A stretch of 64,000 nucleotides of DNA from Sellimonas caecigallum (GTDB taxonomy: Bacteria; Bacillota; Clostridia; Lachnospirales; Lachnospiraceae), in contig NZ_VIRV01000006.1 in NCBI RefSeq assembly GCF_019754295.1, forward strand, positions 62,001 to 126,000, given 5' to 3'. The notes beneath the pieces were generated by a model. The model ran no database searches. It saw only the letters and a program-made list of their open reading frames with translations, and was not told where the DNA came from. This document shows positions 17,319-25,687 of the stretch, one piece after another. Each line of letters starts with the position of its first letter. Positions within the stretch are counted from its first letter, which is position 1. The translations under genes were made by a program, and so were the position numbers.

Positions 17319-18209
17319 TTACTTCTCCTCCAGTTCTTTTTCCACTTCTTCTGCCAGCGGCATTCCGCTCTGTGCTCCGAATTTTTCTGTCGAAAGCCCT
17401 GCGGCTGTATTGGCATACAAAAGAGCCTGTTCGATATCGTCGCCCTGGCATATCCTTACCGAAAATGCACCATTTAATGTGTCACCTGCACCGGTCGTAT
17501 CCACTACACTGCTCTTTCTTGCCGGCACGTGAAGAATCTGTCCGCTTTTCATACAGGTAACCACACCTTCTGATCCCTGAGTGATAACCAGTTTTTCCGG
17601 ATACTTTTTCAGCATTTCCTCGGTTTTTGTCTCTTCTCCAAAAATCAGACGCGCTTCATGTTCATTTGGCGTAAGATAGCTGACCATTTCCACGATATCT
17701 GTCGGCACCTTCGCTGCAGGAGCCGGATTCAACACAGTAGGTATCCCTTTTTCATAGCACCATTTTATAAGATAATGCACTGTTTCCAGGGGAATTTCAT
17801 GCTGAAAAACGACCATATCATATCCTTCCAGTTCCCTGCAGATGCTTTCTGCATATGTTTTGTCTGCTTTTCCGTTTGCTCCTGGGACAACAACGATCGT
17901 ATTATCATTTTCCCCTACTGTGATCAAGGCAATCCCTGTCGGAACACCTTTCAGCACATGGATGTGGTCTGTCTTTACTCCGGACTCTTTCAGATTATCC
18001 AGAAGCTTTCTCCCATTATCGTCATCGCCCACACAGCCAAACATTTCTACTTCCGCCCCAAGTCTTGCCATGGCGACTGCCTGGTTCGCTCCTTTCCCTC
18101 CCGGAATCAAACGGACATTGTCCCCTCGCAGCGTCTCTCCTTTCAAAGGAATCCTCTCTGCCGTCACTGTCATATCCATGTTGATGCTTCCCACTACCGC
18201 AATTTTCAT
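17319..18209 (-). CDS. rbsK: Ribokinase
   Basis: A 296-residue PfkB-family sugar kinase that phosphorylates ribose to ribose 5-phosphate, feeding the pentose phosphate pathway and purine synthesis. It has the N-terminal substrate motif GSINMDMT, the GGKGANQAVA signature with its Gly pair near residue 40, and the second PfkB signature DTTGAGDTLNGAF with the catalytic Asp near residue 250. It is the first gene of the operon. The ATG at 18209 follows AAAGGAG; an upstream in-frame start at 18245 would overlap the proximal operator. Confidence 0.95.
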   Translation of the reverse strand: MKIAVVGSINMDMTVTAERIPLKGETLRGDNVRLIPGGKGANQAVAMARLGAEVEMFGCVGDDDNGRKLLDNLKESGVKTDHIHVLKGVPTGIALITVGENDNTIVVVPGANGKADKTYAESICRELEGYDMVVFQHEIPLETVHYLIKWCYEKGIPTVLNPAPAAKVPTDIVEMVSYLTPNEHEARLIFGEETKTEEMLKKYPEKLVITQGSEGVVTCMKSGQILHVPARKSSVVDTTGAGDTLNGAFSVRICQGDDIEQALLYANTAAGLSTEKFGAQSGMPLAEEVEKELEEK

Positions 18210-18230
18210 TCCCTTGTTCTCCTTTCTTTG

Positions 18231-18244
18231 TGAAACCGGTTTCA
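18231..18244. promoter_or_regulatory. RbsR operator, proximal
   Basis: Perfect palindrome TGAAACCGGTTTCA with the CG centre typical of LacI-family sites. It sits 21 bp upstream of the rbsK ATG and 76 bp from an identical site. Confidence 0.8.
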
Positions 18245-18306
18245 AATCATTTCCTAAATAAAGATCTCTATTTTGAGATCCTTGATCTTCTTTTTCAGTT
18301 TCTTCT

Positions 18307-18320
18307 TGAAACCGGTTTCA
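18307..18320. promoter_or_regulatory. RbsR operator, promoter-proximal
   Basis: Perfect palindrome TGAAACCGGTTTCA, extended to 16 bp by flanking T and A. It starts about 12 bp downstream of the -10 box, over the likely transcription start. Confidence 0.85.
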
Positions 18321-18332
18321 AATCCTGGTCAT

Positions 18333-18361
18333 ATTATAGTTCCGCCGTCTCTGTATGTCAA
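18333..18361 (-). promoter_or_regulatory. Promoter of the rbsK-D-A-C-B operon
   Basis: Perfect -35 TTGACA and -10 TATAAT with a 17-bp spacer on the minus strand. Such a strong promoter is consistent with repressor control. Confidence 0.9.
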
Positions 18362-18423
18362 TCCCCTTTGCACCTTTTCGTCATTAATACAAACTTTTCT
18401 TTTTCATTTTTGTGTATTTTTAA

Positions 18424-18467
18424 CAAAAAGATGTACAAAGGTCAGCATGGAATCCCTTGTACATCTT
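18424..18467 (-). terminator. Terminator after the M64 peptidase gene
   Basis: Arms AAGATGTACAA / TTGTACATCTT, extended by G-G/C-C pairs, close a 12-nt loop and are followed by TTTTT on the minus strand. Confidence 0.85.
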
Positions 18468-18502
18468 ATTGAAACTATCTTTTTTCTGCTACACTGGCAT
18501 TC

Positions 18503-21079
18503 TTATCTTCTTTTTCTTCTATAAACAATCGTTGCTGCTATTACCAAAAGCGCTGCTATTCCACTATAGATCCATAAACTTGCCTGGGCAGTATCCCCGG
18601 TCTTGATTGCCTCTTCTTCTCCTTTGCTAGGATCGGAAGTTTTGTCTGTACCCTGAGGTTCGTTCGTATCCTGAGGTTTACTGGTGTCCTGAGGATCTTT
18701 TCCGGGATCCGTTTCCCCGGCTTTTTGGATTTCATAAGTTGTCCACCCACGCGCCAGAGGAAGATGATATGTAGTACCGTCCAGCACCACTTCCGTCGTG
18801 TCCTGCCCTTCAGGAGGAACCAATTCTGCCCTGACGTGGTATATGCCTGCCTCGGAAGGTGCCTGGGAAAGTTCTTTTCCAGGCTGTCCGTTTTCGTCTT
18901 CAAAATAAGTCATTCGGTAAGTCATTCCTGGCACTTCCTTACCAAGAACATAAGTGTGGAAATATGGCGCAAGATCGAATGCCGTGCCGTTTTCCACAAA
19001 TTCTTCCTCATAAGCTCTGCTCAGAACAGGAGCATAGTCCCATCCATACCATGTGTAATAGAGCGCTTTTAGGAACTCTGTCCTCTGGGAATCCTTCTGC
19101 TGATCATCTGACGCACGGTAGCCTTCTTCCTTTCCTGTGAAATAGTTCAGGAGTTCCATGGCTGCGTATTCCATCCCTGCCTCATCAGCTGTCGTATATA
19201 CAGTGAAACGTTTGTTTGTGACTGTGGCGCCTTTTTTTACATTTTCATCGTTGATGAGAACGATCGTTGCTTTATAGTAGGAGGTCACTACATTATTTCC
19301 GATGTACATTGCCCCGTTTGTACTATAATCTGTCGGGACAACAGTTCCGTTTTCATCATATGTGAGTCGAAAATAAGTGTCTTTCTCCTCCGTTCCGATA
19401 CCGGACTGTTCAGATACCGCTTCCACTGTATGATAGTTCATATAAGTATCTGCTTCTTTATATGGTTCTGTGTTCCTGAAATATCCGATGAATTCATTTG
19501 CCTTCTTTTCGAACGCATCCTGCTCTTCTGCCGTATAGCCTTCTCCTGTAAACACAATCGTCTTATTGTTGTAATACGGCATTGCTCCCGGATATTCTCC
19601 CGTATCATGATTGGAAACTGCCGTTGCTTTGAAAGAAATAGAGAAATCTCTGCTTGTCCTGCTGATCAGATTCCCTGTTTCTTTGTCGTAAGCTGACAAT
19701 ACAACCTGATAACGTCCTGGTTTGATCGGAGCTTCCTCACTGTCATAATCGTATGTGATCTCTGCCGCATACGGGATTGTTCCGGTATAATGGGCCTCTA
19801 CCGTATATTCCCCATCGTAATCCAGCGTGTAATCAAGTTTGGCCGGTTTTCCGTCATACACTTTTGATTCCACTGTCAGATTAAACAAATCCTGTGGCTC
19901 GATGGTATACACAGCTGACTGTGTGCAGGCATCGTATGTGTCATTTCCCGCAAAAGAAGCTTCTATCGTATATGTCCCCTGAGCGTACGGGATTCCTGAA
20001 ACTACATTTCCTGCCTCATCTTTGTACACAAGAGAGAGTGCGTCTCCAAGCTGATCCCCGGTAATCTCATTATCTCCTTTCCGGAGAATAAAGTACTGCC
20101 GCATATCCGTTCCCTGTCCCTCAGGCTGTTCATAGATCACATCTGCATATTGCTGATAGAACAGCTTCGTCACATTGGAATCCTGGCAAAATGTCTTTCG
20201 TATCTGTTCTTTACAGACTTCACAGAACGCATATTGTTTCCCAAGGAATCTCATCTTACAGTTTTCATGCGGTCGATACCATCCATCTCCTCCATTATCG
20301 TACTCGTACACTCCTACTCCATTTTTCCCGATAAATCTGCTCCACTTTACCTTTTCCGGATCGGACTCGGCCGTCATGTTTGCATATTCTCCCGCATAGC
20401 TTTCCCCTGCGAAATATTCATCTGCAAGCTTTGCTGTTGTATGTCCCAGCTCGTGGAGCATCATTTCCAATGACTCGCTGTTCAGAGAAGCGACACACGT
20501 ATTTCCTCCGCTTCCTCCATAAGTTGTTGCGTTGACGATTACCACATTGTAATCTGCATTCGGAAGGTAAGCTTCCGTAAGTTCTTTTGCCCTCCTGGAT
20601 CCCTCCTCACTGATAGTAAGCAGCCTCTGCATTCCGCCGGACCAATATGCAGAGCCGAAATATGTATCTCTCGTATCCGCATCTGCCTGCTCCTGGTTGA
20701 TAGCCTTGTCCCCTTTTGCTCCTGATTCATTCGATACCACTCCAAGCGCATAGATCTTTATCGTATCTGTAAATTCATCCCACGGAGAGGTAGCCATGAC
20801 ATAGTCCGCTGTCTTTTGGGCTTCATCAAAAAATGTCTGCTGCTGATCTGCTGTAAATCCATCTCCCAGAATCAGCAATACAAACGCGTCTTCATCCGGC
20901 AAATCCGGATCTCCATACACCAAATGTGGATTCGGATCCGGAACTGCAGGATTTTGTGATTCGTTTCCTCCTGTTTCCTCCGCCTGGACATGAAGCAAAG
21001 GTGTCTGTGAAACTCCCGCCAATACTCCCAAAACAAGTGTCAGCATTACTGCAATTCCTTTCTTCACACTCCTTTTCAT
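18503..21079 (-). CDS. Secreted M64-family (IgA-peptidase-like) metallopeptidase with degenerate second domain
   Basis: An 858-residue exported protein. It starts with a signal peptide (about 1-33, cleavage after VQA) and has a peptidase domain with GDGFTADQQ near residue 73 and the zinc motif HELGH at 209-213, followed by KLADEYF, giving HExxH plus a downstream Asp as in M64. Two Ig-like modules follow (about 330-480). Residues about 508-650 repeat the start of the peptidase domain (FTGEGYTAEEQDAF) without HExxH. A further Ig-like module, a Thr/Asp/Pro spacer and IKTGD plus a membrane helix (835-852) and RRKRR form a cell-wall sorting-like tail. M64 includes a clostridial IgA protease; IgA as substrate here is inference. 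ATG at 21079 follows AAGGAGG. Confidence 0.87.
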   Translation of the reverse strand: MKRSVKKGIAVMLTLVLGVLAGVSQTPLLHVQAEETGGNESQNPAVPDPNPHLVYGDPDLPDEDAFVLLILGDGFTADQQQTFFDEAQKTADYVMATSPWDEFTDTIKIYALGVVSNESGAKGDKAINQEQADADTRDTYFGSAYWSGGMQRLLTISEEGSRRAKELTEAYLPNADYNVVIVNATTYGGSGGNTCVASLNSESLEMMLHELGHTTAKLADEYFAGESYAGEYANMTAESDPEKVKWSRFIGKNGVGVYEYDNGGDGWYRPHENCKMRFLGKQYAFCEVCKEQIRKTFCQDSNVTKLFYQQYADVIYEQPEGQGTDMRQYFILRKGDNEITGDQLGDALSLVYKDEAGNVVSGIPYAQGTYTIEASFAGNDTYDACTQSAVYTIEPQDLFNLTVESKVYDGKPAKLDYTLDYDGEYTVEAHYTGTIPYAAEITYDYDSEEAPIKPGRYQVVLSAYDKETGNLISRTSRDFSISFKATAVSNHDTGEYPGAMPYYNNKTIVFTGEGYTAEEQDAFEKKANEFIGYFRNTEPYKEADTYMNYHTVEAVSEQSGIGTEEKDTYFRLTYDENGTVVPTDYSTNGAMYIGNNVVTSYYKATIVLINDENVKKGATVTNKRFTVYTTADEAGMEYAAMELLNYFTGKEEGYRASDDQQKDSQRTEFLKALYYTWYGWDYAPVLSRAYEEEFVENGTAFDLAPYFHTYVLGKEVPGMTYRMTYFEDENGQPGKELSQAPSEAGIYHVRAELVPPEGQDTTEVVLDGTTYHLPLARGWTTYEIQKAGETDPGKDPQDTSKPQDTNEPQGTDKTSDPSKGEEEAIKTGDTAQASLWIYSGIAALLVIAATIVYRRKRR

Positions 21080-21110
21080 TCCGTTTTCCTCCTTCCTTAT
21101 TTCTATTTTT

Positions 21111-21139
21111 ATCGTATCACATAAAATCGGGCGATACAA
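21111..21139 (-). promoter_or_regulatory. Promoter of the M64 peptidase gene
   Basis: -35 TTGTAT, 17-bp spacer, -10 TACGAT on the minus strand, about 30 bp upstream of the gene start. Confidence 0.6.
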
Positions 21140-21202
21140 CATCTATATGATCAAAGTGTCGAAACTCAACGGTTTTTACTTGTTTTTTTCGTTATTTTAT
21201 AC

Positions 21203-21244
21203 AAAAAGACCCGCCTCCCTTCTCTTGGAAGGGCTGCAGGTCTT
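21203..21244 (-). terminator. Terminator after sigH
   Basis: Arms of about 15 nt starting AAGACC and ending GGTCTT, with two to three mismatches, followed by TTTTTG on the minus strand. Confidence 0.75.
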
Positions 21245-21267
21245 CCCACTTACTCATGCAGTCCGTA

Positions 21268-21888
21268 TTATTCATCCAGCAGTTCTCCTGCTTTTGCTTT
21301 GATTCTCTGCAATGCGTTATCAATTGTCTTTGGACTTTTTCCAAGCAGGTTTGCGATCGTCTTGTAGTCTGTCCCAAGCAGATGCAGGCAGAGTACTCTA
21401 TTTTCCAGATCACTTAGCTTGTCTTCCAGCTTTTTCATGAAAGAGTCTTCCTGCTCTTTTCCGATGAGCAGCTCTTCCGGGTTGTTATTGAGACTCAAAT
21501 CCTGTCTTCCCAGCATCTCCGCCTCTTTTTCTTCAGTAATCTCCACATTGTCATAGAGGGAAACATAAGAATTCAGCGGGAGATGTTTCTTTCTCCGGGA
21601 AGCCCGGATGGCAGTATAAAGCTGACGGGTCACGCAGACCTGGGCAAATCCTGCAAATGTAGTCTCCATCTTTTCGTCATAATCCTGCACCGCCTTGAAC
21701 AGGCCGATCATCCCTTCCTGGATCAGGTCGTCACTGTCACCGCCCAGCAAATACATCGCTTTTGCCTTTTTCTTTACCATGGATTTGTACTTTTCCATGA
21801 TAAAATCCATGATCTCACATTCGCCGCCGCGAAGTCTCCTGATCAGTTCTTCGTCTGTGATAGATCCGTAATCAGACATATCGGACAT
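21268..21888 (-). CDS. sigH: RNA polymerase sigma factor SigH
   Basis: A 206-residue sigma-70-type factor of the SigH (Spo0H) group, which in Firmicutes directs transcription in the transition to stationary phase and at entry to sporulation. Region 2 shows DSDDLIQEGMIGLFKAVQDY, and region 4 ends in the helix-turn-helix GTDYKTIANLLGKSPKTID. The order cysS-mrnC-rlmB-sigH agrees with the conserved Firmicute arrangement around sigH. It lies 8 nt after rlmB. Whether this organism sporulates cannot be decided here. Confidence 0.9.
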   Translation of the reverse strand: MSDMSDYGSITDEELIRRLRGGECEIMDFIMEKYKSMVKKKAKAMYLLGGDSDDLIQEGMIGLFKAVQDYDEKMETTFAGFAQVCVTRQLYTAIRASRRKKHLPLNSYVSLYDNVEITEEKEAEMLGRQDLSLNNNPEELLIGKEQEDSFMKKLEDKLSDLENRVLCLHLLGTDYKTIANLLGKSPKTIDNALQRIKAKAGELLDE

Positions 21889-21896
21889 TCCTTCTT

Positions 21897-22649
21897 TTAC
21901 ATTGTTCTCTGGCGGACAATCTCATATGCCAGTACCCCCGCCGCCACAGAGGCATTCAGTGAGTCGATATCCCCTTTCATCGGTATCGAAGCGGTAAAGT
22001 CGCAGGCTTCTTTGACAAGTCTTGAGACACCTTCCCCTTCGTTTCCGATCACGAGGCCGATTGGCCCCTTCAGATTGACGCGGTACATTGTCTCTCCATC
22101 CATATCAGCGCAGACGAACCACAATCCTCTTTCTTTTAGTTCCTCCATCGTCTTTACCAGATTGGTCACTTTTGCCACCGGCGTGTAGTTTAGCGCACCT
22201 GCGGACGTCTTTGCAACCGTGGATGTAAGTCCTGCTGCCCGGCGTTTCGGGATGATGACGCCGTGGGCTCCCGCCAGATTCGCTGTACGGATGATCGCCC
22301 CAAGATTGTGAGGATCTTCGATATTGTCCAAAATCAACAGAAATGGATCCTCCCCTCTTTCTTTAGCCAGTTCAAACATATCTTCGATATCTGCGTATTC
22401 GTAGGCTGCAGCGAAGGCAATGACTCCCTGGTGTTTTCCTGTCTCGGAGAGCTGGGAAAGCCGTTCTTTTGCAACGAAATTCAGAATTGTATCGTGCTTT
22501 TTTGCTTCCCTGACAATGCTGCGGATTGGTCCGTCCTGACATCCATCGAGGATGAATACTTTATCAATCGGTTTTCCGGAGCGAAATGCCTCGAGAACCG
22601 CATTTCTTCCTTCAATCAACAGTTCGTTTCGTTCTTTTTGTTCCTTCAT
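21897..22649 (-). CDS. rlmB: 23S rRNA (guanosine-2'-O-)-methyltransferase RlmB
   Basis: A 250-residue SpoU-class (SPOUT) methyltransferase. The N-terminal L30e-like substrate-binding domain begins ELLIEGRNAVLEAF. The knotted SAM domain has the three SPOUT motifs: NIEDPHNLGAIIRTA (motif 1), GNEGEGVSRL (motif 2) and IDSLNASVAAGVLAYE (motif 3). The predicted product is 2'-O-methyl-guanosine near position 2251 of 23S rRNA. The start at 22649 follows AGAGGAAT and lies 1 nt after the mrnC stop; an ATG at 22670 would overlap mrnC. Confidence 0.92.
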   Translation of the reverse strand: MKEQKERNELLIEGRNAVLEAFRSGKPIDKVFILDGCQDGPIRSIVREAKKHDTILNFVAKERLSQLSETGKHQGVIAFAAAYEYADIEDMFELAKERGEDPFLLILDNIEDPHNLGAIIRTANLAGAHGVIIPKRRAAGLTSTVAKTSAGALNYTPVAKVTNLVKTMEELKERGLWFVCADMDGETMYRVNLKGPIGLVIGNEGEGVSRLVKEACDFTASIPMKGDIDSLNASVAAGVLAYEIVRQRTM

Positions 22650-22650
22650 C

Positions 22651-23103
22651 CTATTCCTCTTCTTTCTCATTTAAGCCATCCAGGCCGATTTTTATCAGAT
22701 CGATCATTCGTCTGTATTCCTTTTTCAGATAGAGATACCCCAGAAGCGCTTCAAACCCGGTAGCCCTGCGGTAGTCTGTGATAGACTGGTTCTTGGCTGG
22801 AGACACCGATTTTGCATTCCTTCCCCTGCGGTATACTGCACGCTCCTCCTCAGTAAGATGCTCCTGCATAAAGCGCATCATGTAAGACTGAGCTGCCGCC
22901 TGCACATAACGGCTCGTCTCTTTCTGCATCTGGTTAACCGGCTGATTGCCCTTTCTTACGATCATCGTTTTGATAACCAGGTCAAAGATGCAATCCCCAA
23001 TAAAGGCCAGTGTGAGAGGCGAATAACTCCTGATATCCACCTCTCCCATCTCAAGCACTTCCTTCATATAAGAATCCAGTTCAAATCTTATGCTCGTTTC
23101 CAT
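22651..23103 (-). CDS. mrnC: Mini-ribonuclease III
   Basis: A 150-residue protein made of a single RNase III catalytic domain without the double-stranded-RNA-binding domain. The acidic catalytic motif region is YSPLTLAFIGDCIFDLVIKT. In Bacillus this enzyme trims the ends of 23S rRNA precursors. Its place between cysS and rlmB is the conserved Firmicute arrangement and strongly supports the assignment. It overlaps the cysS stop by 16 nt, so translation is coupled. Confidence 0.92.
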   Translation of the reverse strand: METSIRFELDSYMKEVLEMGEVDIRSYSPLTLAFIGDCIFDLVIKTMIVRKGNQPVNQMQKETSRYVQAAAQSYMMRFMQEHLTEEERAVYRRGRNAKSVSPAKNQSITDYRRATGFEALLGYLYLKKEYRRMIDLIKIGLDGLNEKEEE

Positions 23104-24494
23104 TGTACTCCTTCTCGCGTATCCTTTAAAATGATCCCTTTTGCAAGCAGTTCATCACGAATCTCATCTGCACGTTTGAAGTTCTTTTCTTTTCTTGCCT
23201 GCTGGCGTTCCTCGATCAGTGCTTCGATGTCGTCATCAAGCATCTCTTCTTTCTTGTCGACAATCAGACCGAGCACATCGGAAAGTTTCACGATCTGATC
23301 AAAAAGTACGTTCAGGTATGCTGCGGAACTTTCCTCGCCTGCCGTTGTGTTGGCATACTTTACAAGTTCAAAGATAGCTGTCACTGCATCCGCCGTGTTA
23401 AAGTCATCATCCATCGCTTCCTCGAATGCTTTTACATATTCTTCTGTCTTCTCTGCCTGTGCTTTTTCTTCATCGCTCATCTCTTCAGTCTTTGCAAGAG
23501 AACGGAGATATTTCAGATTATCCACTGCATTGACAATCCGTTCGAGGCCATTCTTGGATGCTTCCATCAGATCCGCGCTGAAATTCAGCGGGCTTCTGTA
23601 ATGAGCGCTCAGCATAAAAAATCTCAGAACCTGGAGATCATACTGCTTTCCGATCTCGCGGACTGTGCGGAAGTTTCCAAGAGACTTGGACATTTTTTTA
23701 TTGTCAATATTTAAGAATCCATTGTGCAGCCAGTAGCGTGCAAATTCTACTCCATTGCATGCTTCGGACTGTGCGATCTCGTTTTCATGGTGCGGAAATA
23801 CAAGGTCTTCCCCTCCCGCATGGATATCGATCTGTTCGCCCAGATATTTTCTGGACATCTCAGAGCATTCGATGTGCCATCCTGGGCGGCCATTGCTCCA
23901 CGGAGACTGCCAGTATGGCTCTCCATCTTTCTTCGGTTTCCACAGGACGAAATCAAGAGAATCTTCTTTTTCATCCTGACCAGATACGAGGAGTTCTCTT
24001 CCCCCTGACTGAAGGTCATCCAGATTTTTGTGGGAAAGCTTTCCATAATCTTTGAATTTCCTTGTGCGATAATATACGGTGCCGTTCTTTTCGTAGGCGT
24101 ATCCTTTGTCGATGAGTTCCTGGATCATTGCGATCATTCCTGGAATCTCCTGTGTGGCAAGAGGATGTACTGTGGCCGGTTTTACATTCATATCCGCCAT
24201 ATCCTTCTTGCATTCTTCGATATAACGGCTGGCAATCTCATCGGCCGTCACACCTTCTTCCATCGCTTTTTTGATGATCTTGTCATCCACATCGGTAAAA
24301 TTGGAGACAAAATTCACTTCGTATCCTTTGTATTCAAAATATCTTCTCACGGTGTCAAAGACGATCATCGGCCTTGCATTTCCGATGTGGATAAAATTGT
24401 ATACCGTCGGTCCGCACACATACATCTTGACCTTTCCTTCTTCCAACGGTACGAACTCTTCTTTCTGTCTTGTCATTGTGTTGTATAATTTCAT
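23088..24494 (-). CDS. cysS: Cysteinyl-tRNA synthetase
   Basis: A 468-residue class I synthetase that charges tRNA-Cys. It has the zinc-ligand Cys in YVCGPTVYN, the HIGH box HIGNARP, a further zinc cysteine in HIECSEMSRKYLG and the KMSKS box KKMSKSLGNF near residue 268. The C-terminal DALR-like helical bundle (DDFNTADAVTAIFEL) is complete. ATG at 24494 follows AAAAGGAGG; an upstream in-frame start at 24545 would overlap the GNAT gene. The 37-nt gap upstream leaves no room for a T-box, so cysS is probably transcribed from the ispF side. Confidence 0.95.
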   Translation of the reverse strand: MKLYNTMTRQKEEFVPLEEGKVKMYVCGPTVYNFIHIGNARPMIVFDTVRRYFEYKGYEVNFVSNFTDVDDKIIKKAMEEGVTADEIASRYIEECKKDMADMNVKPATVHPLATQEIPGMIAMIQELIDKGYAYEKNGTVYYRTRKFKDYGKLSHKNLDDLQSGGRELLVSGQDEKEDSLDFVLWKPKKDGEPYWQSPWSNGRPGWHIECSEMSRKYLGEQIDIHAGGEDLVFPHHENEIAQSEACNGVEFARYWLHNGFLNIDNKKMSKSLGNFRTVREIGKQYDLQVLRFFMLSAHYRSPLNFSADLMEASKNGLERIVNAVDNLKYLRSLAKTEEMSDEEKAQAEKTEEYVKAFEEAMDDDFNTADAVTAIFELVKYANTTAGEESSAAYLNVLFDQIVKLSDVLGLIVDKKEEMLDDDIEALIEERQQARKEKNFKRADEIRDELLAKGIILKDTREGVQWKRA

Positions 24495-24531
24495 CCGACT
24501 TCTTCCTCCTTTTGTTTTGTACTCTGTTTGT

Positions 24532-25683
24532 CTATACAATCTCATTTAAAAAGACCGGGCACAGCGGACGAATATTTCTTAAAAACAAATTTTCCTTTTT
24601 TTCTTTGGTGCCTTCTGTCTCTTCCGCCCGACAGCCGAAGCATCGCACTGTGAGATCTTCGATCCCATATGCATCGTCCCCCGCCTCTTCACTTATTTTC
24701 TCTGCTCTTATATATGAATTCTCCTTGCCGGTTAACTTCCATGTCCCGGTATTTTCCTGGAGCATCCTGTCTTTTACCTGAAAGACCTCTGTGAAATCCA
24801 CCTCTGCCGTAAGGCACTCCAAAAATGTCTTCAGGTGGATGATCCGTGCCATGATCACAGGAATCTGCCTTCGTCCGGCCTTTTTCAAATTTACCTGCAT
24901 CCACTCATCGATGTGTTTTGGTATACCGGAGATCTTTGCTTCCCGGACATTCTTTTCTTTCATCCAGAAAAACAGGCCGCTCAAAAGTTCCGGCCGCTCA
25001 AAAAGCGGCTCCCTCACTTCCATCCGTCTTCCATCGGAAGCCACCAGTACCATCCCCGCAAGACTTCCTTCCTCCTCAAAAAGAAGGATTCCTCCGTTTT
25101 CGCTTTGCTGCTCCTCCAGAAGCATCTGATAATAGGCATCCGTCCGTTTGGCCCGGACCATATCTTCTTTTCCCAGAAGCTTCTCCGCAAACGCTGCCAT
25201 CTTGCCGCATTCTTCCTCCCTGGCATACCGGATCGTTGTCTTTCCCGGATATTTGACCTCCTGGATTTCTTCTTCGGGAACATCGTATACAGTCTGGCGA
25301 TATATGAACCGAAAACCATGGGGTGCATAGATTGCTTCTGCCGCCGGCATCAAAAAGGTAAACGGCTCTTGCCTTTGATACATTTCTCCGGCCGAGCATT
25401 TCAAAAGCGCAGCCATATATCCGCGCCCTCTGTACGCTTGCTTTGTGGCAACAGCGACAATATAATGAAGCATCTTTTCTTTATTATTGACTGATATCAT
25501 ATATGGATTCAGATGAAGCATAGAGCAAAGTTTCTCTTCCTCCTCGACGACATAGATCTCATTTTCCTTCGTCTTACAATAATAATAATAATCGAGAAAC
25601 TGTTTGTCATCCTCCGTAAAAATTTCTTCCCAGAGCGGCCTTGTGGCGAAATGCTCTTCCTTTGACAATCTTCTCTGCTTCAT
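24532..25683 (-). CDS. GNAT-family N-acetyltransferase, Eis-like architecture
   Basis: A 383-residue acetyltransferase. The N-terminal GNAT fold has the acetyl-CoA loop in QAYRGRGYMAALL near residue 95, preceded by HYIVAVAT. A second alpha/beta region follows (PAAEAIYAPHGFRFIY), and a C-terminal part rich in beta strands resembles the SCP2-like domain of Eis enzymes. The acceptor substrate is unknown. It starts 4 nt after the ispF stop and runs into cysS with a 37-nt gap, so it is inserted between two housekeeping genes in one transcript. The ATG at 25683 is used because the alternative upstream GTG lies inside ispF. Confidence 0.8.
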   Translation of the reverse strand: MKQRRLSKEEHFATRPLWEEIFTEDDKQFLDYYYYCKTKENEIYVVEEEEKLCSMLHLNPYMISVNNKEKMLHYIVAVATKQAYRGRGYMAALLKCSAGEMYQRQEPFTFLMPAAEAIYAPHGFRFIYRQTVYDVPEEEIQEVKYPGKTTIRYAREEECGKMAAFAEKLLGKEDMVRAKRTDAYYQMLLEEQQSENGGILLFEEEGSLAGMVLVASDGRRMEVREPLFERPELLSGLFFWMKEKNVREAKISGIPKHIDEWMQVNLKKAGRRQIPVIMARIIHLKTFLECLTAEVDFTEVFQVKDRMLQENTGTWKLTGKENSYIRAEKISEEAGDDAYGIEDLTVRCFGCRAEETEGTKEKKENLFLRNIRPLCPVFLNEIV

Positions 25684-25687
25684 AGCC

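Noticed and set aside
18245-18300. Small GATCTC/GAGATC hairpin in the rbsK leader as an attenuator
   Set aside because: The stem is only six bp and no U tract follows; the operators explain control better.
18503-18700. LPxTG sortase signal in the M64 peptidase
   Set aside because: The tail is IKTGD without the Leu-Pro, so it is only sorting-like; reported as such in the gene entry.
24495-24531. T-box or other leader control for cysS
   Set aside because: The gap to the upstream gene is only 37 bp, too short for a T-box.
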